DNA of 50,023 nucleotides from Reclinomonas americana ATCC 50394 (lineage: Eukaryota; Jakobida; Jakobea; Jakobida): positions 102,135 through 152,157 of the forward strand of contig PS015043.1 in NCBI GenBank assembly GCA_048213135.1. The letters are read 5' to 3'. Positions 24,901 to 34,422 of this stretch are shown here, piece after piece. Positions within the stretch are counted from its first letter, which is position 1, and each line of letters begins with the position of its first letter. Made by a program: the position numbers and the translations under genes. Under the pieces are notes generated by a model. That model was not told the origin of the DNA, searched no databases, and saw only the letters and a program-made list of their open reading frames with translations.

Positions 24901-24996
24901 CTCCTCCTCCTCCTCAGGTGCATCACTAGCGCTTGCGCCACCAAGACGCACGGACTGGCCAGATGATTCGCGCGATCGCTTTCCGCCCGTCGACAT
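21930..24996 (-). CDS. Candidate PD-(D/E)XK nuclease-like domain fused to a Ser/Thr protein kinase
   Basis: The ATG at 24996 opens MSTGGKRSRESS, then a Glu/Asp-rich run and a basic RKR patch that could direct nuclear import. Residues about 100-230 (DADPAALIGQANAALLGLLP, DLANQIRTQQPSAGLRS...) are unassigned helices. Next comes KPNFDICF, x7, LLLAELKPA, then SSKQQMDMF. The D, E-x-K and Q spacing matches PD-(D/E)XK nucleases. After a Gly-rich linker comes a kinase: TMTKRV..TEIAIL (likely Lys and helix-C Glu), AHCDVKPSNVML (HCD replacing HRD), LIDFDHAR (DFD replacing DFG), TGTAGYTAPEIQL and VDTWGLGITLA. Final exons are 22766-22434 and 22337-21930 (TAG). This architecture recalls Crinkler-type (CRN/CR) effectors that combine such nucleases with kinases. 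Kinase call firm; nuclease call moderate; effector role inferred. Confidence 0.78.
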
Positions 24997-25362
24997 TGTG
25001 ATCAAAGGGTGCAGTGTGCGCTGCGAGGGTTTCCAAATTGCGCGTCGCGAGTATCGTTGAGCATTGAAGCGCCGCACTGGCATTACTTGGACAACCCACA
25101 TGTGCATCACATGTACAGCATCTGCATGCGTTGCTTCCTCCCTTTCAGCCTTCACGTCTCGCGCAGTGGTGCGCATGCAATTGTCAAAATTGCGCGACGT
25201 TGCGACGCCGCTGCCGCTTTCCTCGCCAGCGTCTTCGGTTCTTCACCAACCCTGGCAGCACCTTGGAGCGCGTGCTCTCAGCACGCGGCAGCTTCCCTCG
25301 ATATCGATGATGAGTCACCGTATTCCGATTCCGTTTCCCCCCGCGCGCGCGAGCGTGAGAAC
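24997..25362. promoter_or_regulatory. Divergent intergenic region, nuclease-kinase / TerD
   Basis: About 366 bp separate the ATG of the kinase fusion (minus) from the ATG at 25363 (plus). It must hold both promoters. I see no TATA box. An open frame continues upstream of 25363 but without features that argue for coding. Confidence 0.5.
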
Positions 25363-27264
25363 ATGGAAACTGACGCGGGCGTGGCAGCGGTGCCCGCCGT
25401 GGTGCTAACAACAGAGGACACCGACACCTCTGCCAATGGCAGCCAGAGTCGGCCGCTGAGTGAGCGTCGTCCGGAGAGCATTCGTGTGAGATCGGCGCGA
25501 GGAGGAGGAGGCGCCGAAGATGATCCCGATCGCGAGCAAGATGAAGACCCGAAGAAGCATGCGCAGCTGCCGGAGGAGGCTGGGGAGGAGGACGTGTTGG
25601 AGCACTTTGATGTGGCACTGAGCGACGTGCACATGCTCTCGCAAGGCGATGTGGTGCTCTTGCCGATTCATCAGGTGAGCGGAAAGATGAGATGGCTTCT
25701 TATTTGCCGTGTGCGTGTGTGTGCGTGTGTGCTGACTCGTGCCCTCGCAGCTGGTACGTGACGAGTGTAAGTGTGTGCGTGTGTGTGCGTCTGTCTCTCA
25801 CGCTGTGCCATGAAATGAACGCGATCGTACGCAGATCTTTGGCGCTGGAGTTGCGATCATCGATCCGTCGCTCTCCTTTGTGAATGCGTACTCACTCTGC
25901 TGTGGTGCACGCAGTGGGATGTTGACGGCGATGTCGATCTCGACGCCAGTGCCTGCACCGTTGCGTGGAACACACCACACCATGTGCATTCGTGTGGCTG
26001 CTGACTTCGGGAATACACACGCACACACACAGTTGACGAAAGAGGGCGATGTGGTGGAGACCATGTTGCGTGCATCGCCTGCCTATGTCAGTCACCCTGT
26101 TAGTTGCTGACCTTCTATGCTATGTGATCAGCTGGTTTCGGCAACTCAAGAGCGTCGTCGGCGCGCTGATTCATGTTGCGTACGTCTGGGGCACACGAAT
26201 ACTATTTCCCAACATGTTCTGACTTTTGACGATCCTCCAGACTGGCGACAATCGAACAGGCGAGTGGCCGGGCATCGTTATACAGTACATGCAGCTCACA
26301 GCTCATCGCGTGCCTTGACACAGGTGACGGCGAAGGCGACGATGAGCAGATCTTGGTGTGTGCTGCTCAAATCGATTTGCATCGTCTCCTACATCGATAC
26401 TCACTCGCTTCGCGCAGATTGATCTTGACAAGGTTTCTCTCTCTGCGTGCTCACGCTCATCAGTAGTTCCACGCACCAACCACCACCATGCAGATGCAAC
26501 CCGAGGTGCACGCGTGTCTGTTTGTGCTGAACAGGTGCGTTTCTGTAAGCAATCGAGTACGAAAGGAGACGCACTTGGCTGAACCTCGTTTCTCCCCGCA
26601 GCTTCGAGGGCATCTCGTTTGAAAAGGTGCGTTGCACTGCTTCACGATGTACCTCGTACCTATGTTACCCATGCACGCACAACAGATCGACTCGGCGTAC
26701 GTGCGCCTGTGCGATCGTGTCGACGAGAGGGAGATTTTCCGACTGGACGGTGCGTTCACGACGATTGCAAAGGTAGCGGGCGAATGCAAGCACTCACTCA
26801 TCAGCTGACATGCCCCACAGTGAGAGGATCGGGTGCCTACACTGGCGTGCTGTTGTTCAAGGTCTGCGTCTCTCACTCTCTTCAGAGAATTATGTCTTCC
26901 ACTCTCAACTTCTCCTCCCACACAGATCTATCGCGACGACGCACAACCCAACAAGTGGCTCCTGAATGTCGCTCAAGATCCTGCACCCGGTTCAACGTTG
27001 CGTGTGTGTCCTCTTCCCTTCTCTCGCAGCATCTGCTCACGCAATGCACACAGACTGCAAGAACTCGTTCCGAGACTAGCGGTGAGTTGTCTGTCTGCCC
27101 AGTCGTGTGAATCTTCTCTCACAATCGCTTGACCACTTGCTTGTTTCGCACAGCATGTTGTGAAAGAGGACTTTCCCGGAGGCAGACCATGCACGTTTCG
27201 TACCTCGATCGCAGTCGGTGCTCATCCACCCCTCACCGCTGTGCATAAAACCACAGGCCACTGA
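25363..27264 (+). CDS. TerD-domain stress protein
   Basis: The ATG at 25363 opens an Asp/Glu/Arg-rich N-terminal region of about 85 residues (to 25674). The TerD domain follows in about a dozen small exons: GAGWDVDGDVDLDASAC (the Ca-binding D-x-D-L-D-A-S motif), TKEGDVVETIWFRQLKS, VVGALIHTGDNRTG, DGEGDDEQILIDLDK (second acidic Ca site), QPEVHACLFVLNSFEGISFE, IDSAYVRLCDRVDEREIFRL, and RGSGAYTGVLLFKIYRDD. The protein ends TAVHKTTGH then TGA. TerD proteins bind calcium. They are best known from bacterial tellurite/stress clusters, with eukaryotic members such as Dictyostelium CABP1. Five donors here are GTTGCG (25850, 25960, 26065, 26175, 26997). It is divergent from the nuclease-kinase gene. 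Domain call is strong because every motif falls in order; exact ends of two small exons are my best fit. Confidence 0.88.
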
Positions 27265-27375
27265 TTTTGAGCCACGGACTCAAGTCGGTGCAGGTCCGCC
27301 TCATCTGCTACCTCTGCATCATCGCGAAGCACGTAAGTGGACTGACCTCGTTCTTCACAGGTGTTGCAAGACAGC

Positions 27376-27658
27376 ATGTCGTATGCGTACCACACGCTCG
27401 ACTTGAAGGTGTGACTTGGGGAAGGGAAAAGAAAGGCAATGTGCAGATTTTCGTTCTTGCGGTTGCTGTCACTGGCGTTCTCCAGTTTTTGTTACTGTTG
27501 TTCCTGGTGTTGTTGCCGTTGCCTCCTTCGGCTTCCTCGTCTTGTTCTTCTTCTTCTTCTTCTTCTTCTTTTTCTTCTTCTTCTTCTTCTTCTTGTTGTT
27601 GTTGTTGTCGTTGTTGTTGCTGCTGCTGTTGCTGCTGTTGCTGTGTTGCTATTATTGT

Positions 27659-27696
<38 letters not shown>

Positions 27697-28996
27697 ATGT
27701 CATCGTCTTCGTTGTTGTTATTGTGTTCTCTTCTTGTTGTTGTGATTGCTGTTGTTGTTGCGCTGCTGTTGTTGCTGCTGCTGTCTCCTCCAGCATCCAT
27801 GTCTTCTTGTTCTTGTTCTTCTGATACCCTCATACTCCACCTTTCCGTCTCCCTCCACTCCTGCCCTCATTCGACCTCGCAGAGATACCGCGTCCTCGAT
27901 GTGTCACCCATTGAGCGGTATCGCACACTGGAGACTGTCGACATATCCCACAACTGCATCAGTGATATCACGTGAGTATCGCCACAGAGTCTCCAAACCT
28001 TCCATCCGTTTCTCACGCGTCGCCGTGCAGCCCACTGACGGTTCTCCTGAAATTGAAAGTGCTGGTGGCTAGCAACAACTTTATTCGCGACATCTGGGCG
28101 CTGTTCTCACTCCCCGAGCTGACCTATGTGCGTGGTCCGGTGTGGGCGACACGTGATCTCTAGCTGCCTTGCTGACTCCAATGCCAATACAGTTGGATGT
28201 CTCTCACAACTCTCTTCGTGTGCTGGTCGGTCGTGTGTGCCCTCCCAGTTTGTCGACACTCATTCTCAGGTGAGTACGTGCACGCACGCCTCCCATAACT
28301 CACCACTGATCTCCAACGGACTGCTGCACGCAGCCACAATACCATCCACTGCATCGATATTGCTGAGTTTCCGGCGCTCACGCATGTCGACTTGAGGTGC
28401 GCTCACTCGCTCTCTTCCCCCCTCCCTCTCCTTTCCCGTGAGATCTTACCCAAACTTCATCTGCAGCGACAACATCATGCTCAGTCTCGGTGCCATTGAT
28501 GGTACGTTCGTCTGCACGAACAACACTAACTCCTCGTGCCACTCACCGCGTCATGTTCGCAGCCCCCAAACTCAAGCGACTGAACTTGGTGCGTGTGCAC
28601 TCAAGTGTGCATCTCTTTTCTGGTCTGACTTTTGTGCAATGAGCAGGCACACAACGCAATCGGCGACCTGATTGGTCTTGAACGATTCAAGTCGCTGGAG
28701 GAGTTGCTGTTGAGCGAGAACCTGTTTGAGAGTTTGTCACCGTTTGCCGACGCCGGATTGGAGTTTCTGCAAATACTGGACCTCACGTTGCGTCTCCGCT
28801 GTGCTGTCCATGTGTATCTCGCAACTGACTGGTGACTGCATGCAGGTACACGCCGGTGGAGGCCACGGAGGAGGTCGGCAAGTTGCGCGAGTGGTGCCCG
28901 AACATTCGTGTGGTGCGGGCGGAATACAAGGTGAGGGCCACCACAATACATCTTTAGCTTCCAAGTCTTTCACCCTTTTGCGTCGCACAGATATGA
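27376..28996 (+). CDS. LRRC23: Leucine-rich repeat protein, LRRC23-like
   Basis: Exons from the ATG at 27376 give MSYAYHTLDLKRYRVLDVSP, then six or seven LRRs of the LxxLxLxxN type: LETVDISHNCISDI, LKVLVASNNFIRDI, LTYLDVSHNSLRVL, LSTLILSHNTIHCI, LTHVDLRDNIMLSL, LKRLNLAHNAIGDL, LEELLLSENLFESL. It closes with a capping segment ending RVVRAEYKI and TGA (28994-28996). The N-terminal block and repeat order resemble LRRC23, a radial-spoke protein of motile cilia. In-frame sequence upstream of 27376 (VLQDS) could extend the protein. The second intron (27418-27880) is a long run of (TTC), (GTT) and (GCT) triplets. The donor at 28787 is GTTGCGT. The LRR call is sure; the orthology is likely but unproven. 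Confidence 0.72.
27490..27800. repeat. Triplet-rich low-complexity intron segment
   Basis: (TTC)n, (GTT)n and (GCT)n runs occur inside the second intron of the LRR gene. Open frames through it encode only poly-Leu/Ser/Cys or poly-Gln/Glu and are not genes. Confidence 0.85.
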
Positions 28997-29105
28997 GCTG
29001 TGAATGAACCATTGCAAAACAAAAACAGCGATCCATTATTTCAAAACAATCCTCTAAAACAGTAGTACACCTAACTCTCTTTTTCTAATCCTATCTCTCT
29101 AGTCT

Positions 29106-30720
29106 CTACACTTGAGCTGCCGCATTGCCGAGCACATTCTGGCGGCCTGCTGCAGCCGGCGGCATTCTCACGCTGTTGCCCACCGCTGTGCTGGAGCAGC
29201 ACCCAAACAGCGACCACGATCGCGGCTTGCTCGCCCTGCTGGCGGTCGATGAACTGCTGCTGCACTTCTTCGCAGCGTTTCCCTTCACCTTTGCTTCCAC
29301 CGCCGGTTCCGGCCGCGGTTCTGGTTCTGGGAACTCAATCACCTCCGAGCCGATCGAGTCCACCTGCAGGTGCTGCGGAATGTCCATCACCGCCGCTGGC
29401 GTACTGCAGCGGGAGGACGCCGTCGCCTCCGCATTCGGCGGCACCATCATCGGCGTGGCACTTCTTGACACAATAGGAGTCGCACTTCTCGACGAGGCGG
29501 GAGTGGAGCCGCGAGAGGCACCGATCAACTCGGCGATGGGTGTGGAGGTGCGCGGTGCGGGAGTGGAGGCCTCGGGGAGTGGCGTGGAACTCCGCGTGGC
29601 GGTACGGTTGTTCTTGGCCGCTGCTGGCGGTGGCGGTGGCGCCACTTCCACCTCGTTCAACTCGCACACGCGCATTGTGCCGTCGAGCATGCCGCACAAC
29701 AGCTGATTTGGACGGACAAACACCAGCGCCGTGACGACGCTGCTCTGCGGCCACGTGCACGAATAGACCACGTCTGCGTTGTCGTCGATGCTGCGCACCA
29801 CAGCACCGTCTTCGCTGTCATCGGCGTTCGCCACGTCGGGCGTCACGTACTGCCGAATGCACACGTTGGCATCTGGTTTTGTGGAGGGTGAGAACGTCGC
29901 GAAACACTGGCACAAGAATTCTCGGCCGAAGACTGGGCTCACCATACGCTCCCGTCAGCACGTATTCCCTTGTGGCGCCGGAGAAGCACGCAATAGTGTT
30001 GACGCGTTTGGCGTGACTACGGAAAGAGCCGAGCTCGGCGCCGCTGAGCAGCGAGCGCAGATGGATGGTGCCCTCTTCGGTGCCGGCCATCAGCGTGTCG
30101 CCGTCGGCTGCCAGTGCCACCGTCAGCACCGGCGACAGCGAGGCCGTCTGCATGCAGCGCACGCACTCCAGCGTGTCCAGGCTCCACAGCCGCACCGTTG
30201 TGTCACGCGATCCGCTAATCACCAGGCGATGGGCGCCGGCGGTGGTCAGCGCGACCACCGGCCCGGTGTGCCCAACCATGCGCGACATGAGCTCGCCGTC
30301 GGCCGCATACCACGCACACACGGTGCAGTCGTCGGAGCTGCTGAACAAGGTCTCCACCATGCCGCCGACACACCCCACCGCCAGCGCACACGTGCTGTCT
30401 GCATGCGCAAACGCACTGTACCACATCAGCTCGCCACTATCTGTGCGCCACTTGCGCACAATGCCCTTGTCGTCGCCGCCAAACACCGCATCGCCACGTG
30501 CCGTCGTCGCCGTGCACGTCATGGCACACGGGTACTCGCTCACATAAAAGCCGAGGGTGGCGCGCGTCGCGAGATCCACCGCACGCAAAGAGCCGTCTCC
30601 ACAGGCGATCACCGCGGCATTCTTGATCTTGTTCACCGAAATGGCGCGCACATCCGACAAGCAGTTGACGGCAAACAGCGGCGACAATCGCGTCTCTGTC
30701 TTCACAGGCGCGTCGGTCAT
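29106..30720 (-). CDS. WD40 beta-propeller protein with Ser/Thr/Pro-rich tail
   Basis: Two exons, 30720-29943 and 29872-29106, join as ...YVLTGAY|DANVCIRQY. The ATG at 30720 opens MTDAPVKTETRLSPLFAVN. At least six WD-type blades are visible: AVIACGDGSLRAVDL, GDAVFGGDDKGIVRKW, LFSSSDDCTVCAWY, LVISGSRDTTVRLW, TLMAGTEEGTIHLRSL, YVLTGAYDANVCIRQY, plus LLCGMLDGTMRVCEL. Then come a poly-Pro run and repeated STP/ATPI motifs (RSSTPLPEAS, RTSTPIAEL, RSATPIVSRS), which could be proline-directed kinase sites. The end is Cys/Ser-rich (SWSLFGCCSS). A scaffold role is likely; I cannot assign a named orthologue. The gene is convergent with the LRR gene, 109 bp between stops. Confidence 0.88.
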
Positions 30721-30865
30721 CGAGAAGGGGAGAGGAAGGGGTTGTGTCTTTTCTCCTCACTGGTGATGCAATCAAAACAGGTGATTAGACTACAGGGAAA
30801 CGGAAAAACGGGAAACCGACTTGGGAGTCTACAGTAATCACAATAACAAACAAGCAACAGCCGGG
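30721..30865. promoter_or_regulatory. Divergent promoter region, WD40 / glycerate kinase
   Basis: 145 bp lie between two divergent ATG codons. The stretch is AT-richer than its surroundings, with CAATAACAAACAAGCAACA near the plus-strand start. Function is inferred from the arrangement. Confidence 0.5.
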
Positions 30866-31032
30866 ATGTTGACCAGGCGCGTGTTGTGTTGCTTTGACAA
30901 ATTCAAGGGCACTCTGACGGCCTCTGAGGCGTGTGAGGTAGGGTGAGAAAGTGGCTTTTTGTGAGGGATGAGGGGCTCTTTTCTCATGATTTTCTTGTGC
31001 AGATTGTCGGGAGTGCATTGACGAAGCAGTGG
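30866..31032 (+). CDS. Glycerate 2-kinase (class I, GarK/GlxK family), exons 1-2
   Basis: Exon 30866-30937 reads MLTRRVLCCFDKFKGTLTAS (the family start has D-S/K-F-K-G-S/T-L). Exon 31003-31032 reads IVGSALTKQW and ends in phase 0 at GTGAGT. The enzyme phosphorylates D-glycerate with ATP, feeding glycerate into glycolysis. The next exon of this gene is on the opposite strand at 32450-32336. Confidence 0.85.
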
Positions 31033-31381
31033 GTGAGTGCGTGCTCTCTCTCTCTCTCTCACACAGGCACTCGAGGCACAGAATGCACAGAGTGCACTCA
31101 AGGCACAGAATGCACTCATTCAATTTCTCAATCAGTGCATTCTCACTCTGTGTCACTCGCAGTCTTCATGCTTCNNNNNNNNNNNNNNNNNNNNNNNNNN
31201 NNNNNNNNNNNNNNNNNNNNNNNNNNNNNNNNNNNNNNNNNNNNNNNNNNNNNNNNNNNNNNNNNNNNNNNNNNNNNNNNNNNNNNNNNNNNNNNNNNNN
31301 NNNNNNNNNNNNNNNNNNNNNNNNNNNNNNNNNNNNNNNNNNNNNNNNNNNNNNNNNNNNNNNNNNNNNNNNNNNNNNNNN

Positions 31382-31586
31382 CATCGTTCACGACAATTGA
31401 CACTCCTGAAGACCTCTCTTCTCTAAGGTTAAAAAAACAGTGTGTACATGCTTGAGCGCATTCTGTGCGTGTGCCTACACGTGCGGATGTGCGAGAGAAA
31501 CAGAGAGTTGAAAGAAAGGACAGGGAGGAGAAATAGAGACCGAGAATGCATCTGTACTTTGATTGAGTGGATTCTGTGCACATGTG

Positions 31587-31627
<41 letters not shown>

Positions 31628-31664
31628 GTGTGTGTAAGAGAGAGTGTGAGTGTGAGAGTGGAGA
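31382..31664. other. Small intronic contig between two gaps
   Basis: No exon is seen. It has a (TG)n run near 31590-31635. Its start (CGTTCACGACAATTGACAC, then TCCTGAAGACCTCTC) is close to 32524-32575 in the next contig, in the same orientation as written. Its own orientation cannot be judged. Confidence 0.5.
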
Positions 31665-32335
31665 NNNNNNNNNNNNNNNNNNNNNNNNNNNNNNNNNNNN
31701 NNNNNNNNNNNNNNNNNNNNNNNNNNNNNNNNNNNNNNNNNNNNNNNNNNNNNNNNNNNNNNNNNNNNNNNNNNNNNNNNNNNNNNNNNNNNNNNNNNNN
31801 NNNNNNNNNNNNNNNNNNNNNNNNNNNNNNNNNNNNNNNNNNNNNNNNNNNNNNNNNNNNNNNNNNNNNNNNNNNNNNNNNNNNNNNNNNNNNNNNNNNN
31901 NNNNNNNNNNNNNNNNNNNNNNNNNNNNNNNNNNNNNNNNNNNNNNNNNNNNNNNNNNNNNNNNNNNNNNNNNNNNNNNNNNNNNNNNNNNNNNNNNNNN
32001 NNNNNNNNNNNNNNNNNNNNNNNNNNNNNNNNNNNNNNNNNNNNNNNNNNNNNNNNNNNNNNNNNNNNNNNNNNNNNNNNNNNNNNNNNNNNNNNNNNNN
32101 NNNNNNNNNNNNNNNNNNNNNNNNNNNNNNNNNNNNNNNNTTCTTCTCTTCTTCTCTCTCCCCTCCCCTCCTCTCTCTCTCTCTCTCCATCTCTTTCTCT
32201 GACTCTCTCTCTCTCTCTCGCTCTCTGTCTGTCTGTCTGTCTGGAGTCTGCATGTCTCTCTCCCTCCCCCTCCCCCCTTCCCCTTCCCCGCTCTTCCCCT
32301 CCCCCTCTTCCCCCTTCACCCCTCCCTCTCCCCAC

Positions 32336-32450
32336 CTTCCACCTCCACTTGCACCTCCTCCAGCCGCATCGGCGCACTCAAAACATGCAGAAATCCCTCG
32401 CCGCCATCACTCAGCGGCAGACTCCGGCATGAAACATTCATCGACGATCC
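32336..32450 (-). CDS. Glycerate 2-kinase exon 3, on the wrong strand
   Basis: Between acceptor CTCTCAG... and donor GTGGGG this minus-strand exon reads GSSMNVSCRSLPLSDGGEGF, then LHVLSAPMRLEEVQVEVE. PLSDGGEG is the family signature PxxDGGEG. It starts in phase 0, matching the end of exon 2 (31032, plus strand). It ends with one spare base G, and exon 4 on the plus strand at 32994 starts AC CCA CTC. The join gives VEDPLGRPHRTAYG, the conserved V-x-D-P-L-G-R-P block. The contig 32141-32648 is therefore most simply read as inverted. Confidence 0.9.
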
Positions 32451-32993
32451 CTGAGAAGGAGAAGGAAGGAAGCAGAAAGCAATGCAATCAGTGAGTGATA
32501 AGAGAGAGGCGAGGCAGAGGTCAGCGTTCACGACAAGTGACACGCCTGAGGAAGACCTCTCTTCTCTCAAAGTTGTGCGCATACTGTGCGTGAGTGAATG
32601 CAGTGAACAAGCGTGAGGAATGAGAGAGAAGAGAAGGCGAGGCAGAAGNNNNNNNNNNNNNNNNNNNNNNNNNNNNNNNNNNNNNNNNNNNNNNNNNNNN
32701 NNNNNNNNNNNNNNNNNNNNNNNNNNNNNNNNNNNNNNNNNNNNNNNNNNNNNNNNNNNNNNNNNNNNNNNNNNNNNNNNNNNNNNNNNNNNNNNNNNNN
32801 NNNNNNNNNNNNNNNNNNNNNNNNNNNGAGAGAGAGGAGGGGGGAGAGATAGAAAGAGAAAGAGAAAGCCAGGCAGGCAGGCAAAAGACATTCACAGATA
32901 CAAAGAGACACGCATGCAGCTCGTTCTCTCTCTCTCTCTCTCTCTCACCATCTCTTGCTGGTCGTCATTCTTCGCCCCCTCTCCCCCTACCAG

Positions 32994-34201
32994 ACCCACT
33001 CGGGCGACCCCATCGCACTGCGTACGGCGTCTGCACCGAGCGACAGACGGCGGTAATTGAGAGCGCACTCGCGTGTGGCCTGCAGCTGCTGGCCGCCGAC
33101 GAGCGAAATCCGTTGAGGACGAGCACAGCGGGTGTGGGCATGCTGGTGGATCATGCCATTCGTGTGTCCAAGTGCACCAAGGTTAACGAAAGACGCGTCG
33201 CATCTCGGTGTTGCATGGCGGGCGCTGACTTGTGGTCACAATCGCACAGATTCTCATGGGCATTGGCGGCTCGGCGACGAATGATGGTCTGCTTCTCCTT
33301 ATCACCGATGAGCATTTCTTTGCTTGTCTACTGACTTTATTCTCGGTACACAGCTGGGTTTGGCGCACTGCAGCGACTGGGGCTGCAAGTGGAGGGCGTC
33401 GACGATGGCACGCCGTCGCGGCTGTGCGGTTCTCACCTGCGGCACATCACGGCCTTGCATGTGGAGGAGCTCGCCCGGCGGCTGCAGGGAGTGAGCATTG
33501 ATATTGCGTGCGATGTGACGAATCCGTTCACCGGGCCACATGGAGCCGTGGCGGTGCGTGATGGAGAGCTTCGGTGTCCCTTTGATTTGGCGGCAGCTGA
33601 ACATTTCGCAAGCAGGTGTTTTCGCCGCAGAAGGGCGCAACCACGGAGGCAATGCGCGCGGAGCTGGAGACGGGCATGCTCAATGTGCAATCGCTGATTC
33701 AGGAGCGCACCGGCATCGACCTGTCGCAGGTGGCCGGTGCTGGGGCCGCTGGTGGCATTGGTGGTGGATTTCACTCGCTTTGTGGTGCGCAGCTGAAGAA
33801 GGTGTGCTTGCCGCAGAAGAAATCTCGTTTGCTCTCTTCGCTTCCTGAATCTCTCTCTGCGTGTGCAGGGTTCGCTGATCATGGCCGAGGCCCTCGAGCT
33901 GGAAAAGCACATCTCCGAGAGCGACCTGGTCATCACTGGCGAGGGTTCGTACGACGCGCAGACCGCCGACGGCAAGGTCGTCTCGATGGTGGCCGAGCTG
34001 TGCCAGCGCTACCGCAAGCCGCTGGTCATTCTGTGCGGCCGCAGCGAGGTCGCGGTGTCGACCGAGAGTAGTTGCTGCTGCTGTTGGGATCTTGTTTCGC
34101 TTGTGGGAGTCGATGCGGCGCTGCGCAGTCCGCACGAGTCGCTGAGGGCGTTGGTGGAGGCCAAGGCGGGGGAGATGCGGCAGTTGATGGAGCGGGATTA
34201 G
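32994..34201 (+). CDS. Glycerate 2-kinase (class I, GarK/GlxK family), exons 4-8
   Basis: Exons 32994-33181, 33250-33286, 33354-33553, 33616-33801 and 33869-34201 (TAG). Motifs in order: PLGRPHRTAYG, TAVIESALACGLQLL, NPLRTSTAGVGMLVDHAI, ILMGIGGSATNDAGFGALQR, ACDVTNPFTGPHGAVAVFSP (family: NPL.GP.GA..VFGPQKG), GAGAAGGIGGGFHSL, and SDLVITGEGSYDAQTADGKV. All are signature blocks of PF02595-type glycerate kinase, which is typical of bacteria and some plants and protists and differs from the animal class II enzyme. The C-terminus has a Cys/Trp run (SSCCCCWD) in place of the usual strand after LCGR. It could mark an unrecognised intron or a lineage change. Confidence 0.93.
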
Positions 34202-34325
34202 GAGGAAGAAGGGCGGAGAGGAGAGGAAAGGTAACGGTGTTGTGGTCGTGGAGGCGAAGGTGGTTGATCGAGCGTAACGGAGAGACATGGGAAGGAGATG
34301 CGTCGGTTGATGGAACGTGACTGAG
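34160..34325 (+). repeat. Diverged duplication of the glycerate kinase 3' end
   Basis: The last codons of the gene (GAGATGCGGCAGTTGATGGA.. encoding EMRQLMERD then stop) recur about 123 bp downstream as GAGATGCGTCGGTTGATGGA.., encoding EMRRLMERD then stop at 34323. A short tandem duplication is the likely cause; an alternative last exon is possible. Confidence 0.65.
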
Positions 34326-34422
34326 AGGCGCGAGCAACTATGCTGTTCGTGGATGGACTGTTGACGCAGTGACGACACGGATCTCTTGCTGCGGAAACTG
34401 TGCTTTAGTCACGGATCGCGTA

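Noticed and set aside
27267-27975. Poly-Leu/Val/Cys open frames in the LRR region
   Set aside because: They are triplet repeats inside an intron. The LRR protein reads cleanly when the stretch is spliced out.
31382-31664. Orientation of contig 31382-31664 as a fourth inversion
   Set aside because: It contains no exon, and the repeat it shares with 32524-32575 cannot decide orientation by itself.
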